A stretch of 47,578 bases of DNA, taken from positions 1 to 47,578 of the forward strand of contig DDUU01000028.1 in assembly GCA_002344965.1 (NCBI GenBank), read 5' to 3'. The position numbers were made by a program, and so were the translations under genes. This document shows, one piece after another, positions 26,047 through 34,463 of this stretch. The notes below the pieces were generated by a model. The model was not told where the DNA came from, made no database searches, and saw only the letters and a program-made list of their open reading frames with translations. Position 1 is the first letter of the stretch. Each line of letters opens with the position of its first letter. The DNA comes from Candidatus Tepidiaquacellales bacterium UBA2330. GTDB taxonomy: Bacteria; Bacteroidota; Ignavibacteria; Tepidaquicellales; Tepidaquicellaceae.

Positions 26047-26101
26047 ACAGATAATAAAGAGTGAATGGAAAAAATATTTTTATCTTGTACTTAAGCCCTG
26101 A

Positions 26102-26132
26102 TTTGTCTTAACAATTAAAGATTGTAAGTTTG
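26102..26132 (+). promoter_or_regulatory. Bacteroidetes-type promoter for marC
   Basis: TTTG at 26102-26105, a 19-base spacer, and TAAGTTTG at 26125-26132 match the TTTG-N19-TAnnTTTG consensus exactly. The transcription start would be near 26139, leaving a leader of about 40 bases before the ATG at 26181. Confidence 0.6.
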
Positions 26133-26180
26133 AGTTAAAATTTTTAGTTTAGCATAATTTTTCACTCATTAAAATACTGA

Positions 26181-26810
26181 ATGTCCGAAATTTCCGATAA
26201 CATTAAAATTTTCATTGCAATACTTGTTCTTGTAAATCCCCTGGAAGGAATTTCAATTTTTCTTTCAAAAACAACCGGCATTGATAAGGATATTAAAGCA
26301 CGTATAGTCAGAAAAACCACTATGTCGGTTTTTGTTGTGATGATAGTTTCATTATTTTTCGGAAAGTTTGTCCTCACTCTTTTCGGTATCGGAATTCCGT
26401 CATTCACGATCGCAGGCGGGATAATAATTTTTTTAATAGCGCTTGATATGGTTTTGGGAAAATCAGATTCAGGTGAAAAAAGTCTGCCTAATGATCCTAA
26501 CAAGAATCCTGAAGATATAGCTGTCGTCCCGCTTGCTATTCCGATGCTTGCCGGTCCCGGTGCAATCAGCAGCATTATACTCTACGGCAGCAACAGCAAA
26601 GGTATTATGAATGATCTTATACTTGTTGTGATTCTGGTTCTCGTGGCGGGTGCAGTATGGCTTTCTCTTAATGCAGCTTCGAAAATGGAAAAGAAACTCG
26701 GTAATACCGGAGTTAAGATCCTTACTAAAATATCAGGTCTGCTCGTTGCGGCTATTGCGCTGGAAATGATCTATCAGGGATTAATACAATTGTTTCCGAA
26801 TATACAGTGA
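26181..26810 (+). CDS. MarC family integral membrane protein
   Basis: The 209 residues show the MarC (YhgN/YchE) layout of six transmembrane helices in two halves. The N-terminal FIAILVLVNPLEGISIFLSKTTG and the repeated-half AVVPLAIPMLAGPGAISSIILYGS are its strongest signatures. The role of MarC proteins is not established; the old link to multiple antibiotic resistance was withdrawn, and transport is assumed. It is a single-gene unit with its own promoter and converges with the DMT-like transporter gene. The start ATG is at 26181. Confidence 0.92.
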   Translation: MSEISDNIKIFIAILVLVNPLEGISIFLSKTTGIDKDIKARIVRKTTMSVFVVMIVSLFFGKFVLTLFGIGIPSFTIAGGIIIFLIALDMVLGKSDSGEKSLPNDPNKNPEDIAVVPLAIPMLAGPGAISSIILYGSNSKGIMNDLILVVILVLVAGAVWLSLNAASKMEKKLGNTGVKILTKISGLLVAAIALEMIYQGLIQLFPNIQ

Positions 26811-26856
26811 GTAAATATTAATCTTTTTTTAATAAACCTGAAAACTTAATTCAGTT

Positions 26857-27951
26857 TTAATCTTCATCGATCTCATGAGTTTTTTTAAGCTCTGCAGATC
26901 TCTTCTTCTCTGACATTGTTATAAATGCAACTGATATCAGAATAAATATCAGCGATACCCAGTCAGATGTACCGGGGAATTTTCCTCCGAAAAAATAATG
27001 AAAAATTAAAGTAGCAGCAGTACCGGCAATTAAAGAAGTGAGCCGGTTAACAAGTCCGGCAAACGTTGCCGTCCTGCCCTTGAACATAAATATAAACACG
27101 GAGAAAAATGCGACAGCCCCGAAAGCTGTTCCGGCAAATACCGCCCATCCCCAGTCTTTAACAGGATTATTAATTGATTCCACAAACTCCGTGATCTGCG
27201 GTCCCGTCCATCCGAACATCTGCGGAGAGAAATAAATAAATATTCCTACTACAACCATTGTCAAAAACGCCGCGATCTGCTCGACTGCAAAAAATCCCTT
27301 ATTGTCCTGCTTAACATCCTTTCCCCTCGTGTTTTTATAATAGTTCATGATATATATTCTGATGGAATACGCTATAATGTATGAAGTTAAAATTATAACG
27401 GCGGCGGCATTATAAATAAAATCAAACCCGCCGTCTTTCTGCCATAACAGATTTATACAAACAGCAATGATTGCAAATACAACCGCAATATTCTCTTCCA
27501 TATAGACCTTCTTCTTTAAAATTCCTGATCTTATCTGCAGCGCATCTACCACGCGGCTTATAATAATTACGCTGCCTCTCATTATTACCATTGCAACCAT
27601 AACGGAAATTGGAAGCGAATACATCAGTGTAGTAGTTGGAATTATTACGGCTGTGCATACTCCGGACGGGATGATGTATAAAAATTCTTCAGGCATTTTC
27701 ATTCCGAGAAAAGTAGTATATCCGTTTGTCTGAATTTTATACCATTTCAGAACCAGTACAATTGACAGCGCTAATAAAGTGCCGCCGGCTGTGCTGTAAA
27801 CTAAGTACTGTATGTTCTTCATCCCCGGAAATCCCAGATCAGAACTGCCCAGAAAATATTTTACGCTGACACCTGTAACTACATAAAATAAAAAATAAAA
27901 TATACAAAGCTCTATCAGTCTTCCGGTACTGCCGTCTTTTGTTTTAAACAA
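26857..27951 (-). CDS. Polytopic membrane protein, possibly EamA/DMT-type transporter
   Basis: The 364 residues contain about ten hydrophobic helices separated by short loops, in two halves of similar size. Helix pairs such as MYSLPISVMVAMVIMRGSVIIISRVV in the first half and TAFGAVAFFSVFIFMFKGRTATFAGLVNRLTSLIAGTAATLIF in the second recall the pattern near the pseudo-symmetric centres of drug/metabolite transporters. I do not recognise a specific subfamily or substrate. The tail is acidic and cytoplasmic. The start is TTG at 27951, 29 bases after the preceding small membrane gene, so it ends the minus-strand run that begins with lhgO. Confidence 0.7.
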   Translation of the reverse strand: MFKTKDGSTGRLIELCIFYFLFYVVTGVSVKYFLGSSDLGFPGMKNIQYLVYSTAGGTLLALSIVLVLKWYKIQTNGYTTFLGMKMPEEFLYIIPSGVCTAVIIPTTTLMYSLPISVMVAMVIMRGSVIIISRVVDALQIRSGILKKKVYMEENIAVVFAIIAVCINLLWQKDGGFDFIYNAAAVIILTSYIIAYSIRIYIMNYYKNTRGKDVKQDNKGFFAVEQIAAFLTMVVVGIFIYFSPQMFGWTGPQITEFVESINNPVKDWGWAVFAGTAFGAVAFFSVFIFMFKGRTATFAGLVNRLTSLIAGTAATLIFHYFFGGKFPGTSDWVSLIFILISVAFITMSEKKRSAELKKTHEIDED

Positions 27952-27980
27952 GATTCTTCGGTTTTAAATGAATAAAAAAG

Positions 27981-28307
27981 TTATATATTACCTAAGAGAT
28001 AATTTGTGAATAAAATTATATAAAGCAATAAACCTGCGGAGCCGGTAATCATATGATATATTCCGCCGGATTTTCCGAATGGAATTATTACCATCATCAT
28101 AATTGACATTATGCATAAAATAAATCCTGAAGAACTGATTTCAGCGAAAGCTAAAATAAACAAAAGATTTATAATAATAACTGCAAACATTAACTGATGA
28201 ATTTTTTTTGAAACGGAAATCATTTTGAATCTTAGAAGCCAGCCCGCTGAATAATTTATCAGATAAAAGATCAGTCCGCTGTATATTAAAATGCCTCCTG
28301 TTTTCAA
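27981..28307 (-). CDS. Small four-helix membrane protein of unknown function
   Basis: The open frame extends upstream to an ATG at 28385, but that start would overlap the nitroreductase by 77 bases and add a basic non-hydrophobic leader. A TTG at 28307, one base after the nitroreductase stop, gives a compact 108-residue protein of four transmembrane helices and is preferred. A GGAGG lies just inside this start, so initiation a few codons later is also possible. I do not recognise the family. Position between the nitroreductase and a transporter-like gene suggests co-transcription only. Confidence 0.6.
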   Translation of the reverse strand: MKTGGILIYSGLIFYLINYSAGWLLRFKMISVSKKIHQLMFAVIIINLLFILAFAEISSSGFILCIMSIMMMVIIPFGKSGGIYHMITGSAGLLLYIILFTNYLLGNI

Positions 28308-28308
28308 T

Positions 28309-29088
28309 TTATTTATACTTCCCTCCGAATTTATTCCTGAATGCAATTTCTTCCGGCTCTTTCCTCTGCGATGACTTCCAGTCAATGACCGGTCTTTTAA
28401 TTTCCGGATCGGTATATCCCATTCTGAATACAGCCATTAATTCGTAATCGTCATTTACTTTTAACAGATCTGACACAACTTTCCATTTTTCGGGAATTTC
28501 TCCCGGAGTTGAGATAAACTGCATACCCATCCCCACCGATGTAGTAACAAGCCATAATGTCTGTATAACTGCGCCCATTGAGATCACAGAATAAATTCCC
28601 GAAAGCTCTTCCTTTTTATATTCTTCTTTTGTCAGAACAATTGCAAAAAGTAAAGGAGATGTTGACACAAGTTTTTCCTCATCATTGCCGAGTATCCGCG
28701 ACACTTTAAATCTGGAAATGATTTTCCCGCCGGCTTCGGAAAAAATGGATTTTGCAAACGGCTTAAGAAAAGCAGGAAGATGGTCAATGTGAATCCCGTC
28801 CTTTGTCATTTCCATTTCTTCTTCGCTGAACCGGAAATATTTTCTGTACTGCTTCCAGAATCTTCCGTCGTCCATTAATTCCGTCATCGCGTCTCCGGCT
28901 GTAACTGCGATTTTTTTTATAATTTCCTTATCATCAATTATTATGAATCTCCACGGCTGTGAATTGAAATGACTGGGGGAATGTGAAGCCATTCTTATCA
29001 GCAGTTCTATGTGCTCTTCTGATACTTCTTTGTCCGCGAATCCGGAGTTTGCTGTTCTTCTGTTTTTAATTGCATCAATAAGATCCAT
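28309..29088 (-). CDS. Nitroreductase family protein
   Basis: The 259-residue protein has the FMN-binding nitroreductase fold. IKNRRTANSGFADKEVSEEHIELLIRMASHSPSHFNSQPWRFIII is the N-terminal cofactor region, with the R-R motif and SxxNSQPW. SPLLFAIVLTKEEYK, GAVIQTLWLVTTSVGMGMQFI and an AVFRMGYTD near the end complete the pattern. Such enzymes are homodimers using NAD(P)H to reduce nitro compounds, quinones or other substrates; the natural substrate is unknown. It is slightly longer than typical (about 200 residues) because of an insertion around 75-125. ATG start, 39 bases after the DUF1287 gene. Confidence 0.9.
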   Translation of the reverse strand: MDLIDAIKNRRTANSGFADKEVSEEHIELLIRMASHSPSHFNSQPWRFIIIDDKEIIKKIAVTAGDAMTELMDDGRFWKQYRKYFRFSEEEMEMTKDGIHIDHLPAFLKPFAKSIFSEAGGKIISRFKVSRILGNDEEKLVSTSPLLFAIVLTKEEYKKEELSGIYSVISMGAVIQTLWLVTTSVGMGMQFISTPGEIPEKWKVVSDLLKVNDDYELMAVFRMGYTDPEIKRPVIDWKSSQRKEPEEIAFRNKFGGKYK

Positions 29089-29127
29089 TTAGTTCAGTAT
29101 ATGTTTTCTGTAAAATGATTCAATAAA

Positions 29128-29820
29128 TTAATTGCCTATTCTGTAATGACCTGTAATTTTCCATCTGAATATTTTATCCTCATCAGCAATATGTCCGGGA
29201 TCAGGATGATTGTGAATGACTTTATACCTTTCTCCTGTGAAGCTGTCGGAAACAATTCCGATGTGATCACTCGCCCCGTCCTGATTCATATCCCAGACCA
29301 CAATATCTCCCGGTAAAAAATTTTCATCTTCTATTACATTCCAGTTCTTTGCAAACCATACTTCAAGATTCATCACTCTCCTGTGATCAATATTCGTATC
29401 CGGCTTTTTGTTTCCCCATCTTGCGAAAGGATAATCAGACCTGTTTGAAATTATATCTTCATGAAGTTCCATCTGAAGATCCGCAACGCCTCCGTATCTG
29501 AGTGAACGAACTATAACATCAGTGCAAACGCCGATCGCCGGATCGAGATCGCCTTCAGGATAAATTTTCTTTCCTTTATCTTCACCGTTTTGAAAAGTGA
29601 GTACATAATATCCCATGGTCAGATCATATTCGGTATTATCACTCAGATTCATTTTAGCTCCTTCAACAATTTTTTTCTGAAGATCAGTCAGCACAGGTTT
29701 ATTCTGAGAAAATGCAGAATCTTCACGCGCGGGAAATTTAGATTCAGGCGTATTGCTTTCTGAATTACAGCTTGTAATATAGAATATTGAATGGAATAAT
29801 ATGATAAAAATTAATTTCAC
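29128..29820 (-). CDS. DUF1287 domain lipoprotein
   Basis: The 230 residues begin with a lipoprotein signal (FYITSC, cysteine 18) and then carry a DUF1287 domain from about 45 to 225. Recognisable segments are VEGAKMNLSDNTEYDLTMGYYVL, IGVCTDVIVRSLRYGG, LPGDIVVWDMNQDGASDHIGIV and VIHNHPDPG. The conserved Cys (GVCTD) and His (DHIG) look like the catalytic pair of an NlpC/P60-like cysteine peptidase fold, which would suggest cell-wall or peptide hydrolysis; the family is not characterised. The start is GTG at 29820, 53 bases after the cupin gene. Confidence 0.85.
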   Translation of the reverse strand: MKLIFIILFHSIFYITSCNSESNTPESKFPAREDSAFSQNKPVLTDLQKKIVEGAKMNLSDNTEYDLTMGYYVLTFQNGEDKGKKIYPEGDLDPAIGVCTDVIVRSLRYGGVADLQMELHEDIISNRSDYPFARWGNKKPDTNIDHRRVMNLEVWFAKNWNVIEDENFLPGDIVVWDMNQDGASDHIGIVSDSFTGERYKVIHNHPDPGHIADEDKIFRWKITGHYRIGN

Positions 29821-29873
29821 GGAAGAGTAAATTATTTAGGAAAAATTTAAAATATTTCGTTTATTAAAAAAAA

Positions 29874-30371
29874 CTATCTTCCGAAATCATCAGATATTCT
29901 TCTTATGTCATCTTCATCCGAAGGGTTGCCGGGAATTCTGTGAACCCATATTTCCGCAATTACTCCCCAGTCATCAAGTCCGGCCAGTCTGTGCCTTGTT
30001 CCCAGCTTCATCTCTACAGTATCGCTTTCATTATAAATTCCCATTTCATCCGGCTGCGTATCATCAGGGCTCATATAAATTCCTACGGGACCTTTTATTA
30101 CTCTCCACAATTCCGATCTTCTCTCATGAGACTGCCACGAAAGTTTTTTACCCGGCTCTACTACAAGTATCTTCGGGCTTAATGTAAGCTCTTTCGTTTC
30201 TTCCGGAAGTTCCAGCCCGTCAAAATAAATATTCAGAAAATCTCCCAGACTTTCATCAGCTATTTTAAAAAATCCGCCCCACGGTCTTTCGAAATCCTCG
30301 CCGGAAATTTTTAAACGGTTTGATCCGATCTTCTTTTTTACTTCATCATATACTTCTTCTTTTGACTGCAT
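29874..30371 (-). CDS. Cupin-fold sugar-phosphate-isomerase-like protein
   Basis: This 165-residue single-cupin protein resembles the type II mannose-6-phosphate isomerase / mannose-1-phosphate guanylyltransferase cupin domain. FERPWGGFFKIAD opens the domain, ILVVEPGKKLSWQSHERRSELWRVIKG holds the metal-binding histidine and glutamate, and KLGTRHRLAGLDDWGVIAEIWVHRIPG holds the second motif. The enzyme fold is clear but the substrate is not. It lies 6 bases after lhgO on the same strand, and its ATG is at 30371. A standalone domain without the nucleotidyltransferase half is notable. Confidence 0.83.
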   Translation of the reverse strand: MQSKEEVYDEVKKKIGSNRLKISGEDFERPWGGFFKIADESLGDFLNIYFDGLELPEETKELTLSPKILVVEPGKKLSWQSHERRSELWRVIKGPVGIYMSPDDTQPDEMGIYNESDTVEMKLGTRHRLAGLDDWGVIAEIWVHRIPGNPSDEDDIRRISDDFGR

Positions 30372-30377
30372 AATATT

Positions 30378-31580
30378 TTATTTTAATTTACTGATAATTT
30401 TTTCTGAAATAGTATCGCCTATTGAAAAAGCAGAAGTCGCCGCCGGTGAAGGAGCGTTGCATACGTTTATAATATGTTCATTTTCCGCAAATAAAAAATC
30501 GTCAATAAGTGTTCCGTCTGATGAGCATGCCTGCGCTCTCACACCGCTGCCGCCGGGAATCAGATCATCCGCTGTGATTTCAGGTATTAGCTTCTGCAGT
30601 GACCTGACAAATTCTTTTTTTGAAAACGATCTGTAAAATTCATAGAATCCGGTCTTAAAATATTTCGCGGCTATTTTTCTGAATCCGCTGTATTTTAAAA
30701 TTTCCGCCGACTCTCGGAAATTTATATCGCTTTTCTTGTAACTCTCTCTGCCAAATGCAAGAACGGCGTTCGGACCGGCTTCTGTTATTCCGTCTGTCCT
30801 TCTTGTAAAATGTACTCCGAGAAAAGGAAACTCAGGATCAGGTACGGGATAAATAAGATTCTTAACTAATCTCCTGCTTTCATCCCTGAGTCTGTAATAT
30901 TCGCCTCTGAACGGAATGATTTTAAAATCAGTTTTCATACCGCTCAATTCTGAAATTCTGTCAGAGTATAATCCGGCGCAGCTTACCAGACATCCTGCCG
31001 AGTATGTTTCGCTTTGTGTTTTGACAGATACTTCATCTGATGAACATTTAATTTCAGTTACTCTTTCATTAAAATTTATGCAAACTTTTTCCTTTAATAA
31101 TTCGGCGTAAATTTTTTCACATACAGTTTTATAATTTACTATCCCTGTCTGCGGAACATGAAGCGCTTTTAAACCGACAGCATGCGGTTCATATTTTTTT
31201 ATTTCATTTTCGGAAATTACGCTTAATCCGGTAAGACCGTTTTCAGTTCCTCTTTCGTAAAGTATGTTTAATCCGTTAATCTCATTTTCTGATACTGCAA
31301 TTATCAGCTTTCCGCAAATTTCATAACTTACGTTATACTCATTACAAAATTCAAGAAGAAGCTTGTAACCATTAATGCAGTTCAGCGCTTTACTGCTGCC
31401 CGGTTTGTAATAAATTCCGGAATGAATCACGCCGCTGTTTCTGCCCGTCTGATGCGCAGCAAATATGCTTTCTTTCTCAAGAATACAGACTTTTAATCCG
31501 GGTGATTTTTTTAAAAGCCGGAAAGCAGCGGCTAAACCGATTATGCCTGCTCCGATTATAACGATATCAAAATTTCTCAT
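30378..31580 (-). CDS. lhgO: L-2-hydroxyglutarate oxidase LhgO
   Basis: The 400-residue FAD-dependent oxidase starts with a Rossmann motif IIGAGIIGLAAAFRLL and carries the LhgO-specific TGRNSGVIHSGIYYKPGS. FRGEYYRLR, FLGVHFTRRTDG and a C-terminal NVCNAPSPAATSAFSIGD follow. LhgO oxidises L-2-hydroxyglutarate to 2-oxoglutarate, passing electrons to FAD and the quinone pool or oxygen. That clears a by-product of promiscuous dehydrogenases and links to glutamate metabolism. It is the first gene of a minus-strand run reaching the DMT-like transporter, with an ATG start and no clear promoter consensus upstream. Confidence 0.93.
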   Translation of the reverse strand: MRNFDIVIIGAGIIGLAAAFRLLKKSPGLKVCILEKESIFAAHQTGRNSGVIHSGIYYKPGSSKALNCINGYKLLLEFCNEYNVSYEICGKLIIAVSENEINGLNILYERGTENGLTGLSVISENEIKKYEPHAVGLKALHVPQTGIVNYKTVCEKIYAELLKEKVCINFNERVTEIKCSSDEVSVKTQSETYSAGCLVSCAGLYSDRISELSGMKTDFKIIPFRGEYYRLRDESRRLVKNLIYPVPDPEFPFLGVHFTRRTDGITEAGPNAVLAFGRESYKKSDINFRESAEILKYSGFRKIAAKYFKTGFYEFYRSFSKKEFVRSLQKLIPEITADDLIPGGSGVRAQACSSDGTLIDDFLFAENEHIINVCNAPSPAATSAFSIGDTISEKIISKLK

Positions 31581-31626
31581 TCACGAATAGTTCAAAATAA
31601 GCAATATCAAATTTAAAAATAGTTAC

Positions 31627-31662
31627 ATTAATAATTAATAATTAAAAATTAATAATTAATAG
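31627..31662. repeat. AT-rich direct repeats
   Basis: The unit ATTAATAATTA occurs in overlapping copies at the left and again at 31648 after an AAAA interruption. The stretch contains no G or C except at its end. It could be a flexible upstream element or slippage product. Confidence 0.6.
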
Positions 31663-31719
31663 TTTTAGAAATCCTTACATAACAAATAGCATTTAAAATA
31701 AAGTTAGGCTTACATTAAC

Positions 31720-31750
31720 GTACTTTTTTTTGAGAAATCAAAAAATGTAC
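31720..31750. repeat. Long inverted repeat with GAAA loop
   Basis: GTACTTTTTTTTGA (31720-31733) pairs with TCAAAAAATGTAC (31738-31750) around a GAAA tetraloop, with one bulge or mismatch next to GTAC. It is not adjacent to a gene end in an orientation that makes it an obvious terminator, and resembles dispersed palindromes common in Bacteroidetes intergenic DNA. Confidence 0.65.
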
Positions 31751-32043
31751 CAAAAAAAATATCTACGCTGTTAAATAATTGCCGGAATTCATTTTCCCTT
31801 TAGTTATCACCTGATTTAAATTGAATTCACATAATAATAAATAAGGCAAGAGCCAATATATAAATTATTCAGTTTTGCAGTAAAAATATACATCAGGTTG
31901 AAAAGTTAAATTAATGAATGTGAAAATACTCATGGTCTTTAAAATAAGAAGAAATATGCGTCTGAAACTAACCGGAGCAGAATAAAATAATTTTATAAAA
32001 AAAATATAAATGACTTTTAAAAGCAGTTTAATTAATTTGCAAT

Positions 32044-33882
32044 ATGCTTATTCCTAACGAAAAAATTTCAGAGATTGCTCAGGCAAATGATATTATAGAT
32101 GTGATCTCGGGTTATATTCAGGTTAAAAAAAGAGGCAAGTCTTATCTGGCTCTTTGCCCTTTTCATCAGGATAAAAATCCCTCTTTACACATTTCGCAGC
32201 AAAAGCAGGTATATCACTGTTTCTCATGCAAAGCGGGCGGAAATGTTTTTTCATTCATTGAAAATTATGAACATGTGACTTTTATCGATGCTGTTAAGAA
32301 ACTTGCAGACAGAGCGGGAATTCCTCTGGTATATGATTCAAACAGTCCCGACATAAGCAGTGAAAAATCCAGACTGTATGAAATAAATAAAACAGCCGCA
32401 ATATATTTCAGAAATAATATCAGAGGTCTTAAAAGCAATGAGAAAAAATTTGTAACGGGATATCTTAATTCAAGGGGACTTGATAAGAAAACACTGGAAA
32501 AGTTCGGCATAGGTTACTCATACAAATCCTGGGACGGCCTGCTGCATCATTTTAAGGAAGAAGGTGTATTCACTTCTGAGGAAGTCGAAAAGTCAGGACT
32601 TATAATAAAAAAGGAAGACAGCAAAGATTCTTATTACGACAGATTCAGGGGACGTCTTATGTTTCCTATTTTTAATGAATATGACAAGATAGTCGGATTC
32701 GGAGGCAGAAAACTTTATGAAGATGACATGGGCGGGAAATATATTAATTCTCCAGAATCCAAAGTCTACAGCAAAAGCAGAATACTTTACGGTTTGAACT
32801 TTGCAAAAGAAAAGATACGGTTTTACGATTATGTGATCCTTGTGGAAGGTTATATGGATCTGATCGCATTGTATAAGAATGAAATTGAGAATGTCGTTGC
32901 GTCAAGCGGAACCGCTCTGACAGAAGAGCAGACGCGTCTTTTATCCAGATATACGAAAAATGTTTATCTGCTTTTTGATTCCGATACAGCCGGAGTAAAG
33001 GCAGCAAAGAGAGGGATCGAACTTCTGCTCGAATCAGGATTTGACATAAGTATCATTTCGCTTCCCTTCGGTGAAGACCCTGACAGTTTTATTAAGAATA
33101 ACGGTAAGAAAGAATTTGACAAAAGAATCCAGCAAAAAATGTCTTTCATAAAATTTATTGCCGAATATTACAGAAAAGAAAATAAACTGGAATCAGTTGA
33201 AGAGAAAACAATTTTCATAAAAGAAATGATCGGTTATATTTCAAAGATCCCTGACAGAATAAAACGGTCTCTTTTTATTAAAGAAATTTCATCTGAATAT
33301 AAACTTAATGAAAGCTTACTGACTGATGAACTTAATAAAATTTTAAGAAGCGGTAAAAATAATTCGTTTCCAAAATCTTCTTTAAACCTGCCTGAAAGGA
33401 AGAAAGATGAGTCATCTAAAACAGAATACAGAAAAGACAGTTATGAAACAGAGCTTCTGGAGCTTTTTATTCACGGAGATGAAGAAGCGCTGGCATATCT
33501 TGAAAATAATTTGCATACCGAATATATCAAGGACAGAATGATCTTAAGCATTACGGAAAAAATTCTTGACGAACTCATAAACCGCGGATCTCTGGATATA
33601 TCTTCAGTTATAAATGAACTAAAAGAAGACGGCGAAAAGGAAATACTGACCCGAATCAGCAACAGTGTTTACGAATCAGGTTATCTGGAAAAATCAGGAA
33701 GTGATAATCTTCTTAGTCAGTCTGCAAGCCCTGTCTATTCGGTTAAAAACGCTGTAGATCTTGTAAAAAGATTCAGGATCAGAGAGCTTGAAATAAAAAG
33801 AAATGAGCTCAGATCTGATCCTGGTAAATTGCTGGAAGTATATGAAATTACAAAAGAGATAAACGAGTTAGTGAAAAACTGA
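32044..33882 (+). CDS. dnaG: DNA primase DnaG
   Basis: The 612-residue primase makes RNA primers for replication. The N-terminal zinc-ribbon has C38, H41, C59 and C62 (CPFHQDKNPS, HCFSCKAGG). The catalytic core follows with SGLIIKKEDSK and RGRLMFPIF, and the Toprim motifs are ILVEGYMDLIAL (acidic residue) and LLFDSDTAGVKAA (DxD). The C-terminal ~150 residues should form the helicase-binding domain. Length and order match bacterial DnaG. It is divergent from lhgO and starts a plus-strand run with trmO and nusB; the common dnaG-rpoD neighbour is absent here. Confidence 0.97.
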   Translation: MLIPNEKISEIAQANDIIDVISGYIQVKKRGKSYLALCPFHQDKNPSLHISQQKQVYHCFSCKAGGNVFSFIENYEHVTFIDAVKKLADRAGIPLVYDSNSPDISSEKSRLYEINKTAAIYFRNNIRGLKSNEKKFVTGYLNSRGLDKKTLEKFGIGYSYKSWDGLLHHFKEEGVFTSEEVEKSGLIIKKEDSKDSYYDRFRGRLMFPIFNEYDKIVGFGGRKLYEDDMGGKYINSPESKVYSKSRILYGLNFAKEKIRFYDYVILVEGYMDLIALYKNEIENVVASSGTALTEEQTRLLSRYTKNVYLLFDSDTAGVKAAKRGIELLLESGFDISIISLPFGEDPDSFIKNNGKKEFDKRIQQKMSFIKFIAEYYRKENKLESVEEKTIFIKEMIGYISKIPDRIKRSLFIKEISSEYKLNESLLTDELNKILRSGKNNSFPKSSLNLPERKKDESSKTEYRKDSYETELLELFIHGDEEALAYLENNLHTEYIKDRMILSITEKILDELINRGSLDISSVINELKEDGEKEILTRISNSVYESGYLEKSGSDNLLSQSASPVYSVKNAVDLVKRFRIRELEIKRNELRSDPGKLLEVYEITKEINELVKN

Positions 33883-33932
33883 AACCGATTTATGTAATAA
33901 ACATTTTTTAAAACTCAAACAGTCAAACTTAA

Positions 33933-34394
33933 ATGTTCACAATAGAACCGGTCGGATATGTATCCAACAGCAGAAAGTCCATTGAAGATGATTTCTGGGG
34001 AGATATTGTATCAGTTATAAATATCAGTCCGAAGCTTTCAGAAGAAAGTCTGAAAGGAATTGAGCATTTCTCACATCTTGAGATAATATTTTATTTTCAT
34101 CTTGCGGACCCGTCTAATATCTGTATATCTTCAGCTCATCCCAGAGAAAACCCTGATTATCCTGAAACCGGGATATTTGCCCAAAGAAAAAAGTTAAGAC
34201 CTAATCTGCTGGGATCCACTATAGTAAAGCTTAAGGGAATAGATAAAAGAAAATTAACAGTAACCGGACTGGATGCGATAGACGGCACTCCTGTCATAGA
34301 TATTAAACCTGTCCTGGAAGAATTTCTGCCTTCAGGTAAAATTGTTCAGCCGGAATGGACACATGACCTGATGGAAAACTACTGGAAAAAATAA
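33933..34394 (+). CDS. trmO: tRNA t6A37 N6-methyltransferase TrmO (TsaA family)
   Basis: The 153-residue single-barrel protein matches TrmO/TsaA, which methylates the t6A base at position 37 of threonine tRNA to m6t6A with S-adenosylmethionine. Visible motifs are the start EPVGYVSN, GIEHFSHLEIIFYFH, the SAM region SSAHPRENPDYPETGIFAQRKKLRPN and LDAIDGTPVIDIKP. It is shorter than the E. coli enzyme because the C-terminal domain is missing, as in many bacterial and archaeal forms. It lies 50 bases after dnaG and 69 before nusB, and shares its substrate base with MtaB at 9747. Confidence 0.9.
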   Translation: MFTIEPVGYVSNSRKSIEDDFWGDIVSVINISPKLSEESLKGIEHFSHLEIIFYFHLADPSNICISSAHPRENPDYPETGIFAQRKKLRPNLLGSTIVKLKGIDKRKLTVTGLDAIDGTPVIDIKPVLEEFLPSGKIVQPEWTHDLMENYWKK

Positions 34395-34463
34395 TTTGCA
34401 AAAAAAAAATTGTAATATTTTTTTAAAGTATTTATGATTAGCTTTGAAATATAAAAATTTCTG

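Larger units (their letters stand above)
25764..26180. other. 417-base gene-free stretch between the anti-sigma gene and marC
   Basis: It holds a hairpin terminator at 25782, two inverted REP-like palindromes (25861 and 26027), two copies of TTAGCAGTT and a promoter for marC (26102-26132). No open frame of convincing length is seen. Confidence 0.7.
31581..32043. other. 463-base gene-free divergent region between lhgO and dnaG
   Basis: This AT-rich region carries a run of TTAATAATTAA-type repeats (31627-31662) and a long hairpin with GAAA loop (31720-31750). It must contain promoters for both flanking genes. I found no RNA gene and only trivial open frames, the longest of note being 23 codons at 31914. 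Confidence 0.6.

Noticed and set aside
31914..31985. A 23-codon open frame upstream of dnaG
   Set aside because: It is very short, has no ribosome-binding site, hydrophobic segment or recognisable motif, and is expected by chance in AT-rich spacer.
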